64,000 nt of DNA from CAVVXX01 sp052389895. GTDB taxonomy: Bacteria; Pseudomonadota; Alphaproteobacteria; Micropepsales; Micropepsaceae. Below, one piece after another: positions 43,673 through 51,889 of the stretch. The notes below the pieces were generated by a model. That model was given only the letters and a program-made list of their open reading frames with translations. It was not told the origin of the DNA and did not search any database. Both the position numbers and the translations under genes were made by a program. Position 1 is the stretch's first letter. Every line of letters begins with the position of its first letter. The stretch is from the NCBI GenBank assembly GCA_052389895.1, contig JBQTHM010000008.1, forward strand, positions 109,815 to 173,814, given 5' to 3'.

Positions 43673-45283
43673 TTGGATCGATTACTGCGCGAATTTGCCC
43701 TGTCGGCACACGTTTGGCCTTTCGAAGAAGCGCGCAAACTGCTCGCGCGAGTTGAACGGCAGGGCGCATCCCAGTCGGTTAAGGAAGTGCTATTCGAAAC
43801 GGGTTACGGCCCGTCGGGCCTGCCGCATATCGGTACCTTCGGCGAAGTGGCGCGCACCACCTGGGTGCGCCACGCCTTTTCGCTGTTGAGCGACCTGCCC
43901 ACGCGGCTGATCTGCTTTTCCGATGACATGGATGGGCTAAGGAAAGTTCCCGGCAACGTCCCCAATACCGATATGTTGAAGGCACATCTCGGCAAGCCGT
44001 TGACCTCGGTTCCCGACCCCTTCGGCACGCACGAAAGCTATGGTGCCCATAACAATGCGCGCTTGCGCGCGTTCCTGGACCGTTTCGGCTTTGAATATGA
44101 ATTCGTGAGTTCCACCGAATGTTACAAAAGCGGCCAATTCGACACGGCGCTGCTTGCCGTCCTGCGCAACTACGAAACGGTTCGAGATATCGTCTTGCCC
44201 ACGCTCGGATCCGAGCGGCGGGCGACCTACAGCCCATTCCTTCCCATTGGGCCTGACGGCCGCGTTCTACAGGTGCCGGTAGTTGTTTGGAATGCGGATG
44301 CCGCTACCATCACCTACGAACATGAAGGAAAGCGCACGGAAACGCCCGTCACGGGCGGGCGATGCAAATTGCAGTGGAAGGCGGACTGGGCAATGCGTTG
44401 GCTCGCGCTCGGCATTGATTACGAGATGTCGGGGAAGGATCTCATTTCTTCGGTCGAGCTTTCGTCAAAAATCCTGCGCGCACTGGGCGGCGAACCACCG
44501 GAAGGATTCACGTACGAACTCTTTCTGGACGAAAACGGCGAGCGAATTTCAAAGTCGCGTGGCAATGGGCTTACGATTGACGAATGGCTCACCTACGGGC
44601 CTGAGGAAAGTCTCTCGCTTTTCATGTTTCACAAGCCGCGCGCGGCGAAGCGGCTTTACTTCGATGTCATCCCGAAAGCAGTGGATGACTACCTGAACCT
44701 TTTGGACGAATATCGCGAAAAGAACGATCCGGCGGCGCGGCTCGAAAATCCCGTCTGGCATATTCACAACGGCAAACCGCCGGCCGAGGAATATCCGGTC
44801 ATTTTCGCTCTTCTGCTCAATCTGGTCAGCGCGTCGAACGCCCACAATCGCGACGTGCTTTGGGGCTTTATTCGCGCCTGTGCGCCCGGAACCGAGCCAA
44901 GGGACCACCCCGGCCTCGATCGGCTCGTCGGTTACGCCCTCAAATATTACGAGGACTTCGTCAGGCCGCAGAAGCGTTACCGCGCCCCAAGTGAAAAAGA
45001 GCGTGCGGCACTCGGCGAACTCGCCGCCATGCTGGAGCGTATGAGTGACGAGCGCGACGGCGAAAAGGTCCAGTTCGAGGTCTATGAGATCGGAAAGCGG
45101 CACCGTTTCGAGCCGTTGCGCGATTGGTTCCGGGGCATCTACGAGGTCCTATTCGGCCAGACGCAGGGCCCGCGCTTCGGCTCCTTTGCCGTTCTCTTCG
45201 GTTGCAAGGAAACCGCCGCGCTCATTCGCCGAGCATTGAATGGCGAGCTACTTTCGCAAAAATCCGTCGGCGCGGCGGAATGA
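43673..45283 (+). CDS. lysK: class I lysyl-tRNA synthetase
   Basis: The 536-residue enzyme attaches lysine to tRNA-Lys using the class I Rossmann fold, unlike the class II LysS. The signatures are PSGLPHIGTFGE (HIGH motif) and RISKSRGNGLT (KMSKS motif). Alphaproteobacteria commonly use this class. The start is the TTG at 43673, with AAAGG 6 nt upstream, because the protein must begin before the conserved N-terminus and no ATG is in frame there. The stop directly abuts the convergent S24 repressor stop. Confidence 0.95.
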   Translation: MDRLLREFALSAHVWPFEEARKLLARVERQGASQSVKEVLFETGYGPSGLPHIGTFGEVARTTWVRHAFSLLSDLPTRLICFSDDMDGLRKVPGNVPNTDMLKAHLGKPLTSVPDPFGTHESYGAHNNARLRAFLDRFGFEYEFVSSTECYKSGQFDTALLAVLRNYETVRDIVLPTLGSERRATYSPFLPIGPDGRVLQVPVVVWNADAATITYEHEGKRTETPVTGGRCKLQWKADWAMRWLALGIDYEMSGKDLISSVELSSKILRALGGEPPEGFTYELFLDENGERISKSRGNGLTIDEWLTYGPEESLSLFMFHKPRAAKRLYFDVIPKAVDDYLNLLDEYREKNDPAARLENPVWHIHNGKPPAEEYPVIFALLLNLVSASNAHNRDVLWGFIRACAPGTEPRDHPGLDRLVGYALKYYEDFVRPQKRYRAPSEKERAALGELAAMLERMSDERDGEKVQFEVYEIGKRHRFEPLRDWFRGIYEVLFGQTQGPRFGSFAVLFGCKETAALIRRALNGELLSQKSVGAAE

Positions 45284-45916
45284 TTACTGGCTCGACCAGA
45301 TGATGCGATGGATGAAGCCGACGTCCGCTACGTCGAAGGTGCGGTCCTGGTATCGCGGATTGAGCGATTGCAGCTCGATGCGCCGCGCACTCATGCGCTT
45401 GAGCTGTTTTACCAGCACTTCGCCTTTTAGCGTGCGCACAACCACGCGGTCGCCGCGCCTGACGCTCGTCGAGGGCGAGACGATGATGCGATCGCCGTCG
45501 CGATAGACGGGCAGCATCGATTCACCCGTGATTTCGAGAGCGTACGCGTGTGGATCGCCCAGCTCGGGAAAAGCGATTTCTTCCCAACCGGACCCCGCCG
45601 GAAAACCGGCGTCGTCGAAAAATCCTTCGCTGCCCGCTTGAGCAAAGCCGATCAGCGGAATGAAGCGCGACGCAGGGCGCGCATCGGCGTGCGCGACCAG
45701 CGCGGCAAAATCCTCGAAGGACGATCCCGTCGCCTGAAGAATTTTTGCAATGCTCTCGGTGGTGGGCCAGCGCGCCTTGCCGTCGTCGGCCGAACGCTTG
45801 CTCTTGTTGAACGTCGTGGGATCGAGGCCCGCGAGCTTCGCCAAGCCCGACGCCGAAAGGCTGTGCCGCGAGGCCAGGCTGTCTATCCCGTCCCAGATCT
45901 GCTTGTGGGTGAGCAT
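45284..45916 (-). CDS. S24 (LexA/CI-like) helix-turn-helix transcriptional regulator
   Basis: The 210-residue protein has an N-terminal helix-turn-helix (SASGLAKLAGLDPTTFNKS) and a C-terminal S24 peptidase-like domain with the serine in ITGESMLPVYRDGDR and the lysine in RTLKGEVLVKQL. Such proteins repress genes and may self-cleave after DNA damage. The Ala-Gly pair in FAQAGSEG is a candidate cleavage site. It is divergent from pyrD, with an AT-rich palindrome between them. I use the ATG at 45916. A GTG at 45922 is the alternative. No prophage genes are near. Confidence 0.87.
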   Translation of the reverse strand: MLTHKQIWDGIDSLASRHSLSASGLAKLAGLDPTTFNKSKRSADDGKARWPTTESIAKILQATGSSFEDFAALVAHADARPASRFIPLIGFAQAGSEGFFDDAGFPAGSGWEEIAFPELGDPHAYALEITGESMLPVYRDGDRIIVSPSTSVRRGDRVVVRTLKGEVLVKQLKRMSARRIELQSLNPRYQDRTFDVADVGFIHRIIWSSQ

Positions 45917-45939
45917 GGACACGTCTTGTATATGAAAAC

Positions 45940-45964
45940 TATCCGATACTAAGGATATATTCCT
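45940..45964. promoter_or_regulatory. overlapping palindromes between S24 repressor and pyrD
   Basis: TATCC (45940-45944) pairs with GGATA (45953-45957), and AGGA (45952-45955) pairs with TCCT (45961-45964) around TATAT. The cluster lies 24-48 bp upstream of the S24 regulator start in an unusually AT-rich stretch. It is a plausible autorepressor operator and might also affect pyrD, which starts at 46015. Confidence 0.4.
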
Positions 45965-46014
45965 ATAACCGCAACTTGCGCTTTTGCCAAGCGAATCTGG
46001 GCATTATCGGCCAT

Positions 46015-47055
46015 ATGGGGGCTCTGACCCGCGCGCTCAGACTGCTTCTGCCCGAAGCCGCGCACCGTCTTACCGTGGGCGCGCTCAGGCTCGCGGACCC
46101 TATTCTTCCAGTACAGGAAAACGACGACTCACGACTCGGCGTGAAAGTCCTCGGTATCGATTTTCCCAATCCGGTCGGAATCGCTGCGGGCTTCGACAAA
46201 AACGCCGAAATACCGGACGCGCTGCTCAAACTCGGATTCGGCTTTGCCGAATGCGGCACGCTGACGCCCCGGCCGCAGAAGGGAAATCCCCGCCCGCGCG
46301 TGTTTCGCCTCACGAAAGATCGCGCAGTCATAAACCGGTTGGGCTTCAACAATTGCGGAATGGAGGCAGCCGCACGCCGTCTCGAGGGACGCCGCGGCGG
46401 CGTGGTCGGAATAAATATCGGCCCAAACGCGGATTCGCCGGATCGCATCGCCGACTACGTTTCCGCTTTTTCCCGGCTAGCACGTTTTGCGTCCTACATT
46501 GCCATAAATGTGTCCTCGCCAAACACGCCCGGACTGCGTGGCCTGCAGACACCCGGCGAACTGGAACGTCTCTTCGGTAGACTAAGCGACGCGCGCATGG
46601 GCATGGCGCGTGCAGTTCCTTTGTTGCTCAAGATTGCGCCCGATCTGGATCACCGGGCTATGGATGACATTTCGGCAATATGCACGGCTTTTGCGGTCGA
46701 CGGTCTTATCGTGACGAACACGACGGTATCGCGATCGCCCAATCTCAAGAGCCCGTTGAAGAATGAGCCAGGCGGTCTTTCCGGTGCTCCGCTCTTTTCG
46801 CTTTCGACCTCAGTGCTCAGGGCCATGCGCCAGCGCCTCGGAATGAAATCTGTACTTATCGGCGTTGGCGGAATCAGCTCCGGCGCCGATGCCTACGCAA
46901 AAATTCGCGCGGGCGCGAGTCTTGTGCAGCTCTACACGGCGTTTGTCTACGAAGGACCGGGCCTGATCCCGCGAATAAAGTCGGAACTGCTGTCGCTTCT
47001 TTTGCGCGACGGTTTCGCGTGCGTAAGCGACGCGGTCGGCGTGGACTTGAAATAA
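46015..47055 (+). CDS. pyrD: dihydroorotate dehydrogenase (quinone), class 2
   Basis: The 346-residue enzyme oxidises dihydroorotate to orotate in pyrimidine synthesis and passes electrons to quinone at the inner membrane. Family marks are NPVGIAAGFDKNAEIPDALL, FGFAECGTLTPRPQKGNPRP, NRLGFNNCGM and the catalytic serine loop INVSSPNTPGLRGLQ. The N-terminal helix that binds quinone (LTRALRLLLPEAAHRLTVGA) marks class 2. The ATG at 46015 is used. A GANTC site (GAATC, 45993-45997) lies just upstream. Confidence 0.95.
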   Translation: MGALTRALRLLLPEAAHRLTVGALRLADPILPVQENDDSRLGVKVLGIDFPNPVGIAAGFDKNAEIPDALLKLGFGFAECGTLTPRPQKGNPRPRVFRLTKDRAVINRLGFNNCGMEAAARRLEGRRGGVVGINIGPNADSPDRIADYVSAFSRLARFASYIAINVSSPNTPGLRGLQTPGELERLFGRLSDARMGMARAVPLLLKIAPDLDHRAMDDISAICTAFAVDGLIVTNTTVSRSPNLKSPLKNEPGGLSGAPLFSLSTSVLRAMRQRLGMKSVLIGVGGISSGADAYAKIRAGASLVQLYTAFVYEGPGLIPRIKSELLSLLLRDGFACVSDAVGVDLK

Positions 47056-47075
47056 CGGATTTCCGCTCGCCGCGC

Positions 47076-47444
47076 CTATCCCCGGGAAAGCCCTTGCGCG
47101 GCGAGTTCCTCCAGATATGCAGGCCATTTTGTGGCTTCTTCCGAGCCGAGCTCATAAAGATGTTCCCAGGTATAAAGCCCGGTATCGTGTCCGTCGTCGA
47201 AGGTGATGCGCACGGCATAATTCCCTATGGCGTCAATCGCAGAGATTTTCACATTGCGCTTGCCCGCCACCGTCGCATGGGGTTGTGCGCCGTGGCCTTT
47301 TACCTCCGCGCTGCGTGAACTCACGCGCAGATATTCCGCGGGAAGGGTGAAGCTTTCGCCGTTGTCGAAAGCGATTGTCAGCGTATCCTTCGCCCGGTTT
47401 AGCCTGAGCTCTGTTGGCCACGGTCGCCGCGCCGCTTCCGTCAT
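47076..47444 (-). CDS. DUF971 (gamma-butyrobetaine hydroxylase N-terminal-like) protein
   Basis: The 122-residue protein is a stand-alone DUF971 domain. Visible marks are WPTELRLNRAKDTLTIAFDN, FTLPAEYLRVSSRSAEVKGH, AIGNYAVRITFDDGHDTGLY and TWEHLYELG. The domain is also the N-terminal part of eukaryotic gamma-butyrobetaine hydroxylases and is common next to mrp or Trm112-like genes. A role in iron-sulfur or metal handling has been suggested, but it is not evident here. It is 3 bp downstream of the Trm112-like gene. Confidence 0.9.
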   Translation of the reverse strand: MTEAARRPWPTELRLNRAKDTLTIAFDNGESFTLPAEYLRVSSRSAEVKGHGAQPHATVAGKRNVKISAIDAIGNYAVRITFDDGHDTGLYTWEHLYELGSEEATKWPAYLEELAAQGLSRG

Positions 47445-47447
47445 GCG

Positions 47448-47627
47448 TTATTCGTCCGCCGAAAGAGGCCTTGCTTCATCGGGGAGCATTATGGGCACGC
47501 CGTCGCGGATGGGGTAGGCAAGCCCCGCCGCCTTGCTTATCAATTCTTGCCGCGCGCGGTCGTAAATGAGCGCCGTCTTGCTCACCGGGCAGACCAGCAT
47601 TTCCAGCAGTTTGGGGTCGGTTTCCAT
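47448..47627 (-). CDS. Trm112 family protein
   Basis: The 59-residue protein starts with the ATG at 47627. Its motifs are LLEMLVCPVSKTALIYDRAR, ELISKAAGLAYPIRDGVPIM and LPDEARPLS. This is the UPF0434/Trm112 family, small zinc-ribbon-like proteins that stabilise methyltransferases in eukaryotes. Bacterial members have no settled role, and only one cysteine remains here. It lies between a LON-domain gene (3 bp away) and a DUF971 gene (3 bp away), a set also seen in other alphaproteobacteria. Confidence 0.88.
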   Translation of the reverse strand: METDPKLLEMLVCPVSKTALIYDRARQELISKAAGLAYPIRDGVPIMLPDEARPLSADE

Positions 47628-47630
47628 CTA

Positions 47631-48317
47631 TCAGTTCACCCGGCCGCCGCTCGGCGGGTGGCGTGCGGCCGCATTCGCCATCTCGATCAGCGCAATGATC
47701 ATTTCCGCCCGCTCAGGGACGCTGGGTGCCTCCAGCAGTGCCTGTTTCTCTTCCGGCGCAAACGGGCACATGGTTGCAAGCGCATTCACCAGCAATTCCG
47801 CCGGTGCGTCCATCACGGTTTGCCAATCCGTTTGCAAGTTGCGTACGGCAAGGTAGGGCTTAAGTGCGTTCATCAGCCGGTTACGTGCGATTTCGGGCTC
47901 TTTCGAAAGCGCGACAAGATCGCTGGCAAAAGGCGCGTAATCGGCCACGATCTGGCGGAAGGGCGTCTGCGCGTCGCGCTCCTCGGCAACGCGGAACCGC
48001 GCAACACCCGTGAGCGTGATGAGATAGCGGCCGTCGTCCGTCTCGGAATACGCGGTGATGCGCCCCGCGCAACCCACGTCCACCAGCGCCAGCGATCCGG
48101 CGTCCACTAGCGCCGGCGCCGGATCGCCCGGTGCCGCTTCGCGCGGCTGAATCATGCCAATGATGCGCTTGCCCGACATGACTGCATCCACCATTGCAAG
48201 GTAACGCGGTTCGAAGATGTTCAGCGGCAGGTGCGCGCGCGGCAGCAACAGCACGTCTGCCAGCGGGAAAACCGGAATGACAGAAGGAAGCTCGGCAATA
48301 TTGCGATAACGCTTCAT
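47631..48317 (-). CDS. LON peptidase substrate-binding domain protein
   Basis: This 228-residue protein contains only the N-terminal (LAN) domain of Lon protease and no ATPase or protease domain. Marks are PVFPLADVLLLPRAHLPLNI followed by FEPRYLAMV, GRITAYSETDDGRYLITLTG and the GxARFRV segment. It may bind unfolded proteins, but this is not shown. The ATG at 48317 begins 8 bp after the thioredoxin gene's stop on the same strand. A TTG start at 48332 is possible. Confidence 0.9.
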   Translation of the reverse strand: MKRYRNIAELPSVIPVFPLADVLLLPRAHLPLNIFEPRYLAMVDAVMSGKRIIGMIQPREAAPGDPAPALVDAGSLALVDVGCAGRITAYSETDDGRYLITLTGVARFRVAEERDAQTPFRQIVADYAPFASDLVALSKEPEIARNRLMNALKPYLAVRNLQTDWQTVMDAPAELLVNALATMCPFAPEEKQALLEAPSVPERAEMIIALIEMANAAARHPPSGGRVN

Positions 48318-48324
48318 GGCGCGC

Positions 48325-49269
48325 TCACGCAAACAGGATTGCGGAAAGCCGCCGCCGCGCGGAAATGGTGCGCGGATCCGCCGGTCCCATGGCCTCGAAC
48401 AAGGTCACCAGCTGCTTGCGTGCCGCCTGTTCGTTCCAGTTGCGGTCGCGCCGCACAATTTCCAGCAGCTGGTCCAGCGCCGCCTCGCGCTCGCCCTTGA
48501 CATCGAGCGCCAGCGCGAGATCGTATCTGGCCTGCAGATCGCCGGGGATTTCCGCGACCTTGGCTTTTAACGGCGCGACGTCGCCGCCGTTCTTGGCCGT
48601 CTCTTTCAATTTCAGTTCGGCCTCGATAGCGCGGATTGCTTCGTCGCCCGCGCCGTCCGGGCGCACAAGGCCCAGCGCCTGGCGTGCGCGATCCAAGTCG
48701 CCGCTGGCGAGATAACAGCGCGCAAGCCCCGCAACCGCCTTCGGGTTGCCTGGGTCTTCCTGCAGGATCTGCCCGTAAATCTGCGCCGCCCGGCCGATAT
48801 CGCGGGCGGCAAGGGCCTGTGCCGCGCGATCGAGGCCCTCGTCCATCGGCGGCGCCTCGGCGGCGCCACCCGCCACATGCTGCACAAAGGCGCGCACCTG
48901 GCTTTCCGGCATGGCGCCCAGGAATCCATCCACGGGCTGCCCGTTGCGGAACGCATAGACGGCGGGAATCGACTGGATGCGGAGCTGCTGGGCGAGCTCC
49001 TGGTTTTCGTCCACGTTGATCTTCACCAGCCGTACGGCGCCCTTGGCCTGGTTCACTGTGCGCTCGAGCACGGGGCCGAGCTGTTTGCACGGGCCGCACC
49101 ATGGCGCCCAGAAATCCACGATGACAGGCGTCTCAAGCGAGGTTTGCAGGACGTCCTCGGCAAACGTCGCCTGCGAGCCCTCCTTGATATGCGGGTTCGA
49201 TTGAGCGGCCGGTTCCGCCGCCTGCTGCCCGGCGCCCAAAGGGCGTCCACCTGGTCCGATCAGTGCCAT
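48325..49269 (-). CDS. thioredoxin-TPR protein (CnoX/YbbN-like)
   Basis: The 314-residue protein has an N-terminal thioredoxin domain with active site WAPWCGPCKQL (near residue 56), then tetratricopeptide-like repeats (QIYGQILQEDPGNPKAVAGL, YDLALALDVKGEREAALDQL). The layout matches CnoX/YbbN, a co-chaperone that keeps proteins from over-oxidation and hands them to GroEL. Many alphaproteobacterial members keep the CGPC pair, as here. The ATG at 49269 is used. The upstream part of the open frame lacks thioredoxin homology. Confidence 0.9.
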   Translation of the reverse strand: MALIGPGGRPLGAGQQAAEPAAQSNPHIKEGSQATFAEDVLQTSLETPVIVDFWAPWCGPCKQLGPVLERTVNQAKGAVRLVKINVDENQELAQQLRIQSIPAVYAFRNGQPVDGFLGAMPESQVRAFVQHVAGGAAEAPPMDEGLDRAAQALAARDIGRAAQIYGQILQEDPGNPKAVAGLARCYLASGDLDRARQALGLVRPDGAGDEAIRAIEAELKLKETAKNGGDVAPLKAKVAEIPGDLQARYDLALALDVKGEREAALDQLLEIVRRDRNWNEQAARKQLVTLFEAMGPADPRTISARRRLSAILFA

Positions 49270-49313
49270 GAGGCGAAGATGGGGTGAAAGAACACGAAAG
49301 AAAAGCCCTTGGC

Positions 49314-49901
49314 TCAGCCGAGGCGTGCAAGCAGCTTCGCCTTGACCGCCGGCCACTCGTCAACCAGCACGGAATAGTAGACGGTATCGCGCCAATACCC
49401 GCGCGGCATCCTCATGTGACGGCGCAGAATGCCTTCCTCCGTCGCGCCTAGTTTCAGGATTGCCGCGCGCGAGCGCGCATTCCCGGCCTCGGTTCTCAAT
49501 TCCACGCGCACGCAGCCCGCGTTCTCGAAGGCGTTGGCGAGAAGAAGCAGTTTTGCTTCCGGATTGATGGCCGTCGCCTGCGCGGCGGGCTCATACCATG
49601 TCCAGCCGATTTCGCAGCGCGCATGCTCCGGCGCGATGTTCAGATATGAGGTGGATCCCACGAGCACGTCTTCGGCGAGCCTGCGTACGGCGAAGGCGAT
49701 GCGTTCCCTTGCTGCCATTTCCTTTTCGGCTGTGTTCCAGAAGTCCTCGAAGGCGAGCTCGCCATCGCGCACCGGCATGTAGCGCCATATCGCGGGATCG
49801 CTGCCTGCGCGGCGCAAGCCTTCCTTGTGCGCGGGCACGAGCGGCTCAAGCCGCACGAAGCGCCCTTCGAGAACGCGGGGGCCGAGATCTTCCGGCGTCA
49901 T
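49314..49901 (-). CDS. GNAT acetyltransferase, RimJ/RimL-like
   Basis: The 195-residue protein has the Acetyltransf_3 pattern. RFVRLEPLVPAHKEGL is at the N-terminus, CEIGWTWYEPAAQATAINPE and KLLLLANAFENAGCVRVELR form the acetyl-CoA-binding core, and NARSRAAILKLGATEEGILR is the C-terminal strand region. Related enzymes acetylate ribosomal protein N-termini or small molecules. It overlaps the adjacent deacylase gene by 4 bp and is probably co-transcribed. Confidence 0.85.
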   Translation of the reverse strand: MTPEDLGPRVLEGRFVRLEPLVPAHKEGLRRAGSDPAIWRYMPVRDGELAFEDFWNTAEKEMAARERIAFAVRRLAEDVLVGSTSYLNIAPEHARCEIGWTWYEPAAQATAINPEAKLLLLANAFENAGCVRVELRTEAGNARSRAAILKLGATEEGILRRHMRMPRGYWRDTVYYSVLVDEWPAVKAKLLARLG

Positions 49902-50449
49902 GATGCTTTTGCCGGAAGCGCGAGAATGCGCGGCTCATGCCCGCAGGCGCGCAGGAACGTCAACAGCCCATCGGGCGAAACGGAAATCGTGCGGTCATTG
50001 CGCAAGGGATGAAAATTGAGCGTTGCCGCCTGCATCAGGCTGGCCTCCACGAGTGTCGTGATAACTCCTGGGCCCGCGTTCATCAGCGCGAATGGCGTGA
50101 CCGAGCCGGGCGGCACGCCGAACGTCGCAACCAGCAGCTCTCCCGAACCGAAACTGAAGCGCGGCGCGCCTAGCGCCTTGGCCAGTGCGTTAAGGTCGAT
50201 CCGCTGGTCTTCGCGCGCCACAACCAGCCACAGGCCGGATTTCCTGTCTTCGAGGAAAAGGTTCTTCGTGTGCCCGCCCGGTACGGTGCCGCGAAGCACC
50301 TTCGATTCTTCAACCGTAAACACCGGCGGATGCGAATAGGCCTTCCACGCGACGCCGAGTGCAGCTAGCCGCGCATACAGCGCCTCCTCGCGCGCATCCG
50401 CTCCGGGAAGGCGCGCCTCCAATGCCGCAAGTTCGGGGCCGGTCGCCAT
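49898..50449 (-). CDS. YbaK/EbsC-type prolyl-tRNA editing protein (ProX/ProXp-like)
   Basis: The 183-residue protein is a free-standing editing domain related to the INS domain of ProRS. It has YSHPPVFTVEESKVLRGTVP, GGHTKNLFLEDRKSGLWLVV and SGELLVATFGVPPGSVTPFA, with conserved Lys and GxxxP positions for misacyl-tRNA hydrolysis. Family members deacylate Ala- or Cys-tRNA(Pro) in trans. Which misacyl group this one uses is not certain. It lies 124 bp from the tRNA-Gly gene. Confidence 0.88.
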   Translation of the reverse strand: MATGPELAALEARLPGADAREEALYARLAALGVAWKAYSHPPVFTVEESKVLRGTVPGGHTKNLFLEDRKSGLWLVVAREDQRIDLNALAKALGAPRFSFGSGELLVATFGVPPGSVTPFALMNAGPGVITTLVEASLMQAATLNFHPLRNDRTISVSPDGLLTFLRACGHEPRILALPAKAS

Positions 50450-50573
50450 ATTTTCTCTCTAGCGCACCCTGGTGCATGCGCGCCAGTTGGGCCGCTCGCG
50501 CAAGGGTTCCGCACGCTTCAGCTTGCTATTGAATCTTGCCTGTCCGCGCGCGATAAACGCCGCATCTTTGGAT

Positions 50574-50648
50574 GCGGGCGTAGCTCAGGGGTAGAGCATA
50601 ACCTTGCCAAGGTTAGGGTCGCGCGTTCGATTCGCGTCGCCCGCTCCA
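50574..50648 (+). tRNA. tRNA-Gly (anticodon GCC)
   Basis: The acceptor stem pairs GCGGGCG with CGCCCGC, and CCA is encoded (50646-50648). The D-arm is AGCTCAGGGGTAGAGC, and the anticodon stem is TAACC/GGTTA with loop TTGCCAA, giving GCC. The T-arm contains GCGCGTTCGATTCGCGT. Its last 33 bases plus 7 bases of flank are repeated at 51840-51879. Confidence 0.96.
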
Positions 50649-50655
50649 AATTTCC
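50616..50655 (+). repeat. tRNA-proximal 40-bp direct repeat (attL-like)
   Basis: This stretch covers the 3' part of tRNA-Gly and 7 bp downstream. It matches 51840-51879 at 38 of 40 positions. Duplication of a tRNA 3' end is the usual trace of a tyrosine-integrase insertion. Confidence 0.75.
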
Positions 50656-50728
50656 AACGGAAACAGAATAATACCCCGCAGGCCCTTCGATGGGGACACC
50701 GCGGCAACAATTATTATTATTTGGAACG

Positions 50729-51136
50729 TCAGTTAGAAGAACCAGGGGACAATCTGCGCCCGAGTAATTGTTGTTTGATCATCAACCAAATCCAAGCGCA
50801 AACGAAGGTACCTGCTATCAATGACGCGCCGGCAAGAAGTTCAAACCAGAGTGGTCCATGGACGCGGCCCTGAATGTATAGAGTCACAGTCTCTAGCGAA
50901 ATCAATGCGGCCATTGGCAAGAGGTGCATGAAAGGCCTGCTGGGAGCGATCATTGCCGTCACTGCTCCTCCTAAGCCGCCCAGCGCAGAAGTAAAAAAAC
51001 CGAGCGCGAGAATCGCTCCGAGTGCGGATTTGCCATATTCCACGTCCGGGAACATCACCTCTTGTGCAAACCATGCGCCGCCGACCATTGACGCATACCC
51101 CGCAATGATCGCTGCGAGGCTTCGCAGCCATGTCAT
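50729..51136 (-). CDS. small four-helix membrane protein in the mini-island, unknown function
   Basis: The 135-residue protein has four hydrophobic segments (LRSLAAIIAGYASMVGGAWF, ALGAILALGFFTSALGGLGG, HLLPMAALISLETVTLYIQG, LLAGASLIAGTFVCAWIWLM). The ATG at 51136 follows a strong AAGGAGG at 5 nt, so it is a real gene. I do not recognise a family. It lies between the tRNA-Gly 3' end and the distal repeat, in DNA that is visibly poorer in G and C than the flanks near 50.7 kb, which fits acquired DNA. Confidence 0.7.
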   Translation of the reverse strand: MTWLRSLAAIIAGYASMVGGAWFAQEVMFPDVEYGKSALGAILALGFFTSALGGLGGAVTAMIAPSRPFMHLLPMAALISLETVTLYIQGRVHGPLWFELLAGASLIAGTFVCAWIWLMIKQQLLGRRLSPGSSN

Positions 51137-51276
51137 GTGATCCTCCTTGCCCAACACAATGCGGATCATAAGGCGTGCGCAAGCGACAATTTCTCAGAAT
51201 TGGCCGAACCTATGCGACGAAATTGCGCGAATACCCGGGATACTGGGAAGATGCGCCGTGCAGAGCGTTTGCGGGG

Positions 51277-51732
51277 CTACGTGCTCGGGACGAACAAGCT
51301 CTGTTTGAAGGAATGTAGTGCCACATTTGTCGTGTATTTCTTGATGTTTGGGTTCTTCGCCAGCATTTCATTCATTAAGGAATCATATTGTTCCATGGTT
51401 TGAGAGGTAAGTATGATTATGAAATCGTATTGGCCGGTGACATTGTACGCTTGTTGAATGGCATCCTCTGCAACCAACCAGCGTTGCAGGCGATCGTATA
51501 GTTCTGGTTGTTTGCGCTCGATTTCCAGGCCGACAACCAGCGTTAGAGACCGCCCGAGCGCGACCGGATCGACTATCGCTGTTATTACCTTGATAACTCC
51601 GTCCGCCTGCAACTTCCTTATTCTGCGATGCACGGCTGACGCGGAGGCGCCGACGATTTCTCCCAATCGTTTGTTCGTAACTGTTGCATCTCGCTGCACG
51701 AGTTCGATGAGTCGAAGGTCGACGGCGTCCAT
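51277..51732 (-). CDS. Lrp/AsnC family transcriptional regulator
   Basis: The 151-residue protein has an N-terminal winged helix (LIELVQRDATVTNKRLGEIV, then GASASAVHRRIRKLQADGVI) and a C-terminal RAM ligand-binding domain (VGLEIERK, YNVTGQYDFIIILTSQ). Lrp-type regulators respond to amino acids such as leucine. I start at the ATG at 51732. The upstream part of the frame adds nothing family-like. It sits inside the mini-island with no target gene next to it. Confidence 0.87.
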   Translation of the reverse strand: MDAVDLRLIELVQRDATVTNKRLGEIVGASASAVHRRIRKLQADGVIKVITAIVDPVALGRSLTLVVGLEIERKQPELYDRLQRWLVAEDAIQQAYNVTGQYDFIIILTSQTMEQYDSLMNEMLAKNPNIKKYTTNVALHSFKQSLFVPST

Positions 51733-51839
51733 CGCTCTTGCCCTTTCGAAAGGTTGCGTAAACGTCACCAAGCGTCACAACGACACATACGATTTAAGCG
51801 TGCTCGTTTGAATAAGGCCTGTCTAACCCCTGGCAAATT

Positions 51840-51879
51840 GGGTCGCGCGTTCGATTTGCGTCGCCCGCTCCAGATTTCC
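51840..51879 (+). repeat. distal copy of the tRNA-Gly 3' end (attR-like)
   Basis: This copy differs from 50616-50655 at two positions. Only weak similarity continues to its left, so it is a remnant of the tRNA 3' half and not a functional tRNA. Together the repeats bound about 1.2 kb. Confidence 0.75.
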
Positions 51880-51889
51880 TTCATCGCTG

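Noticed and set aside
51830..51880. A second tRNA-Gly gene
   Set aside because: Only the 3' part is present. The acceptor 5' strand, D-arm and anticodon stem are missing, so it is a duplicated fragment.
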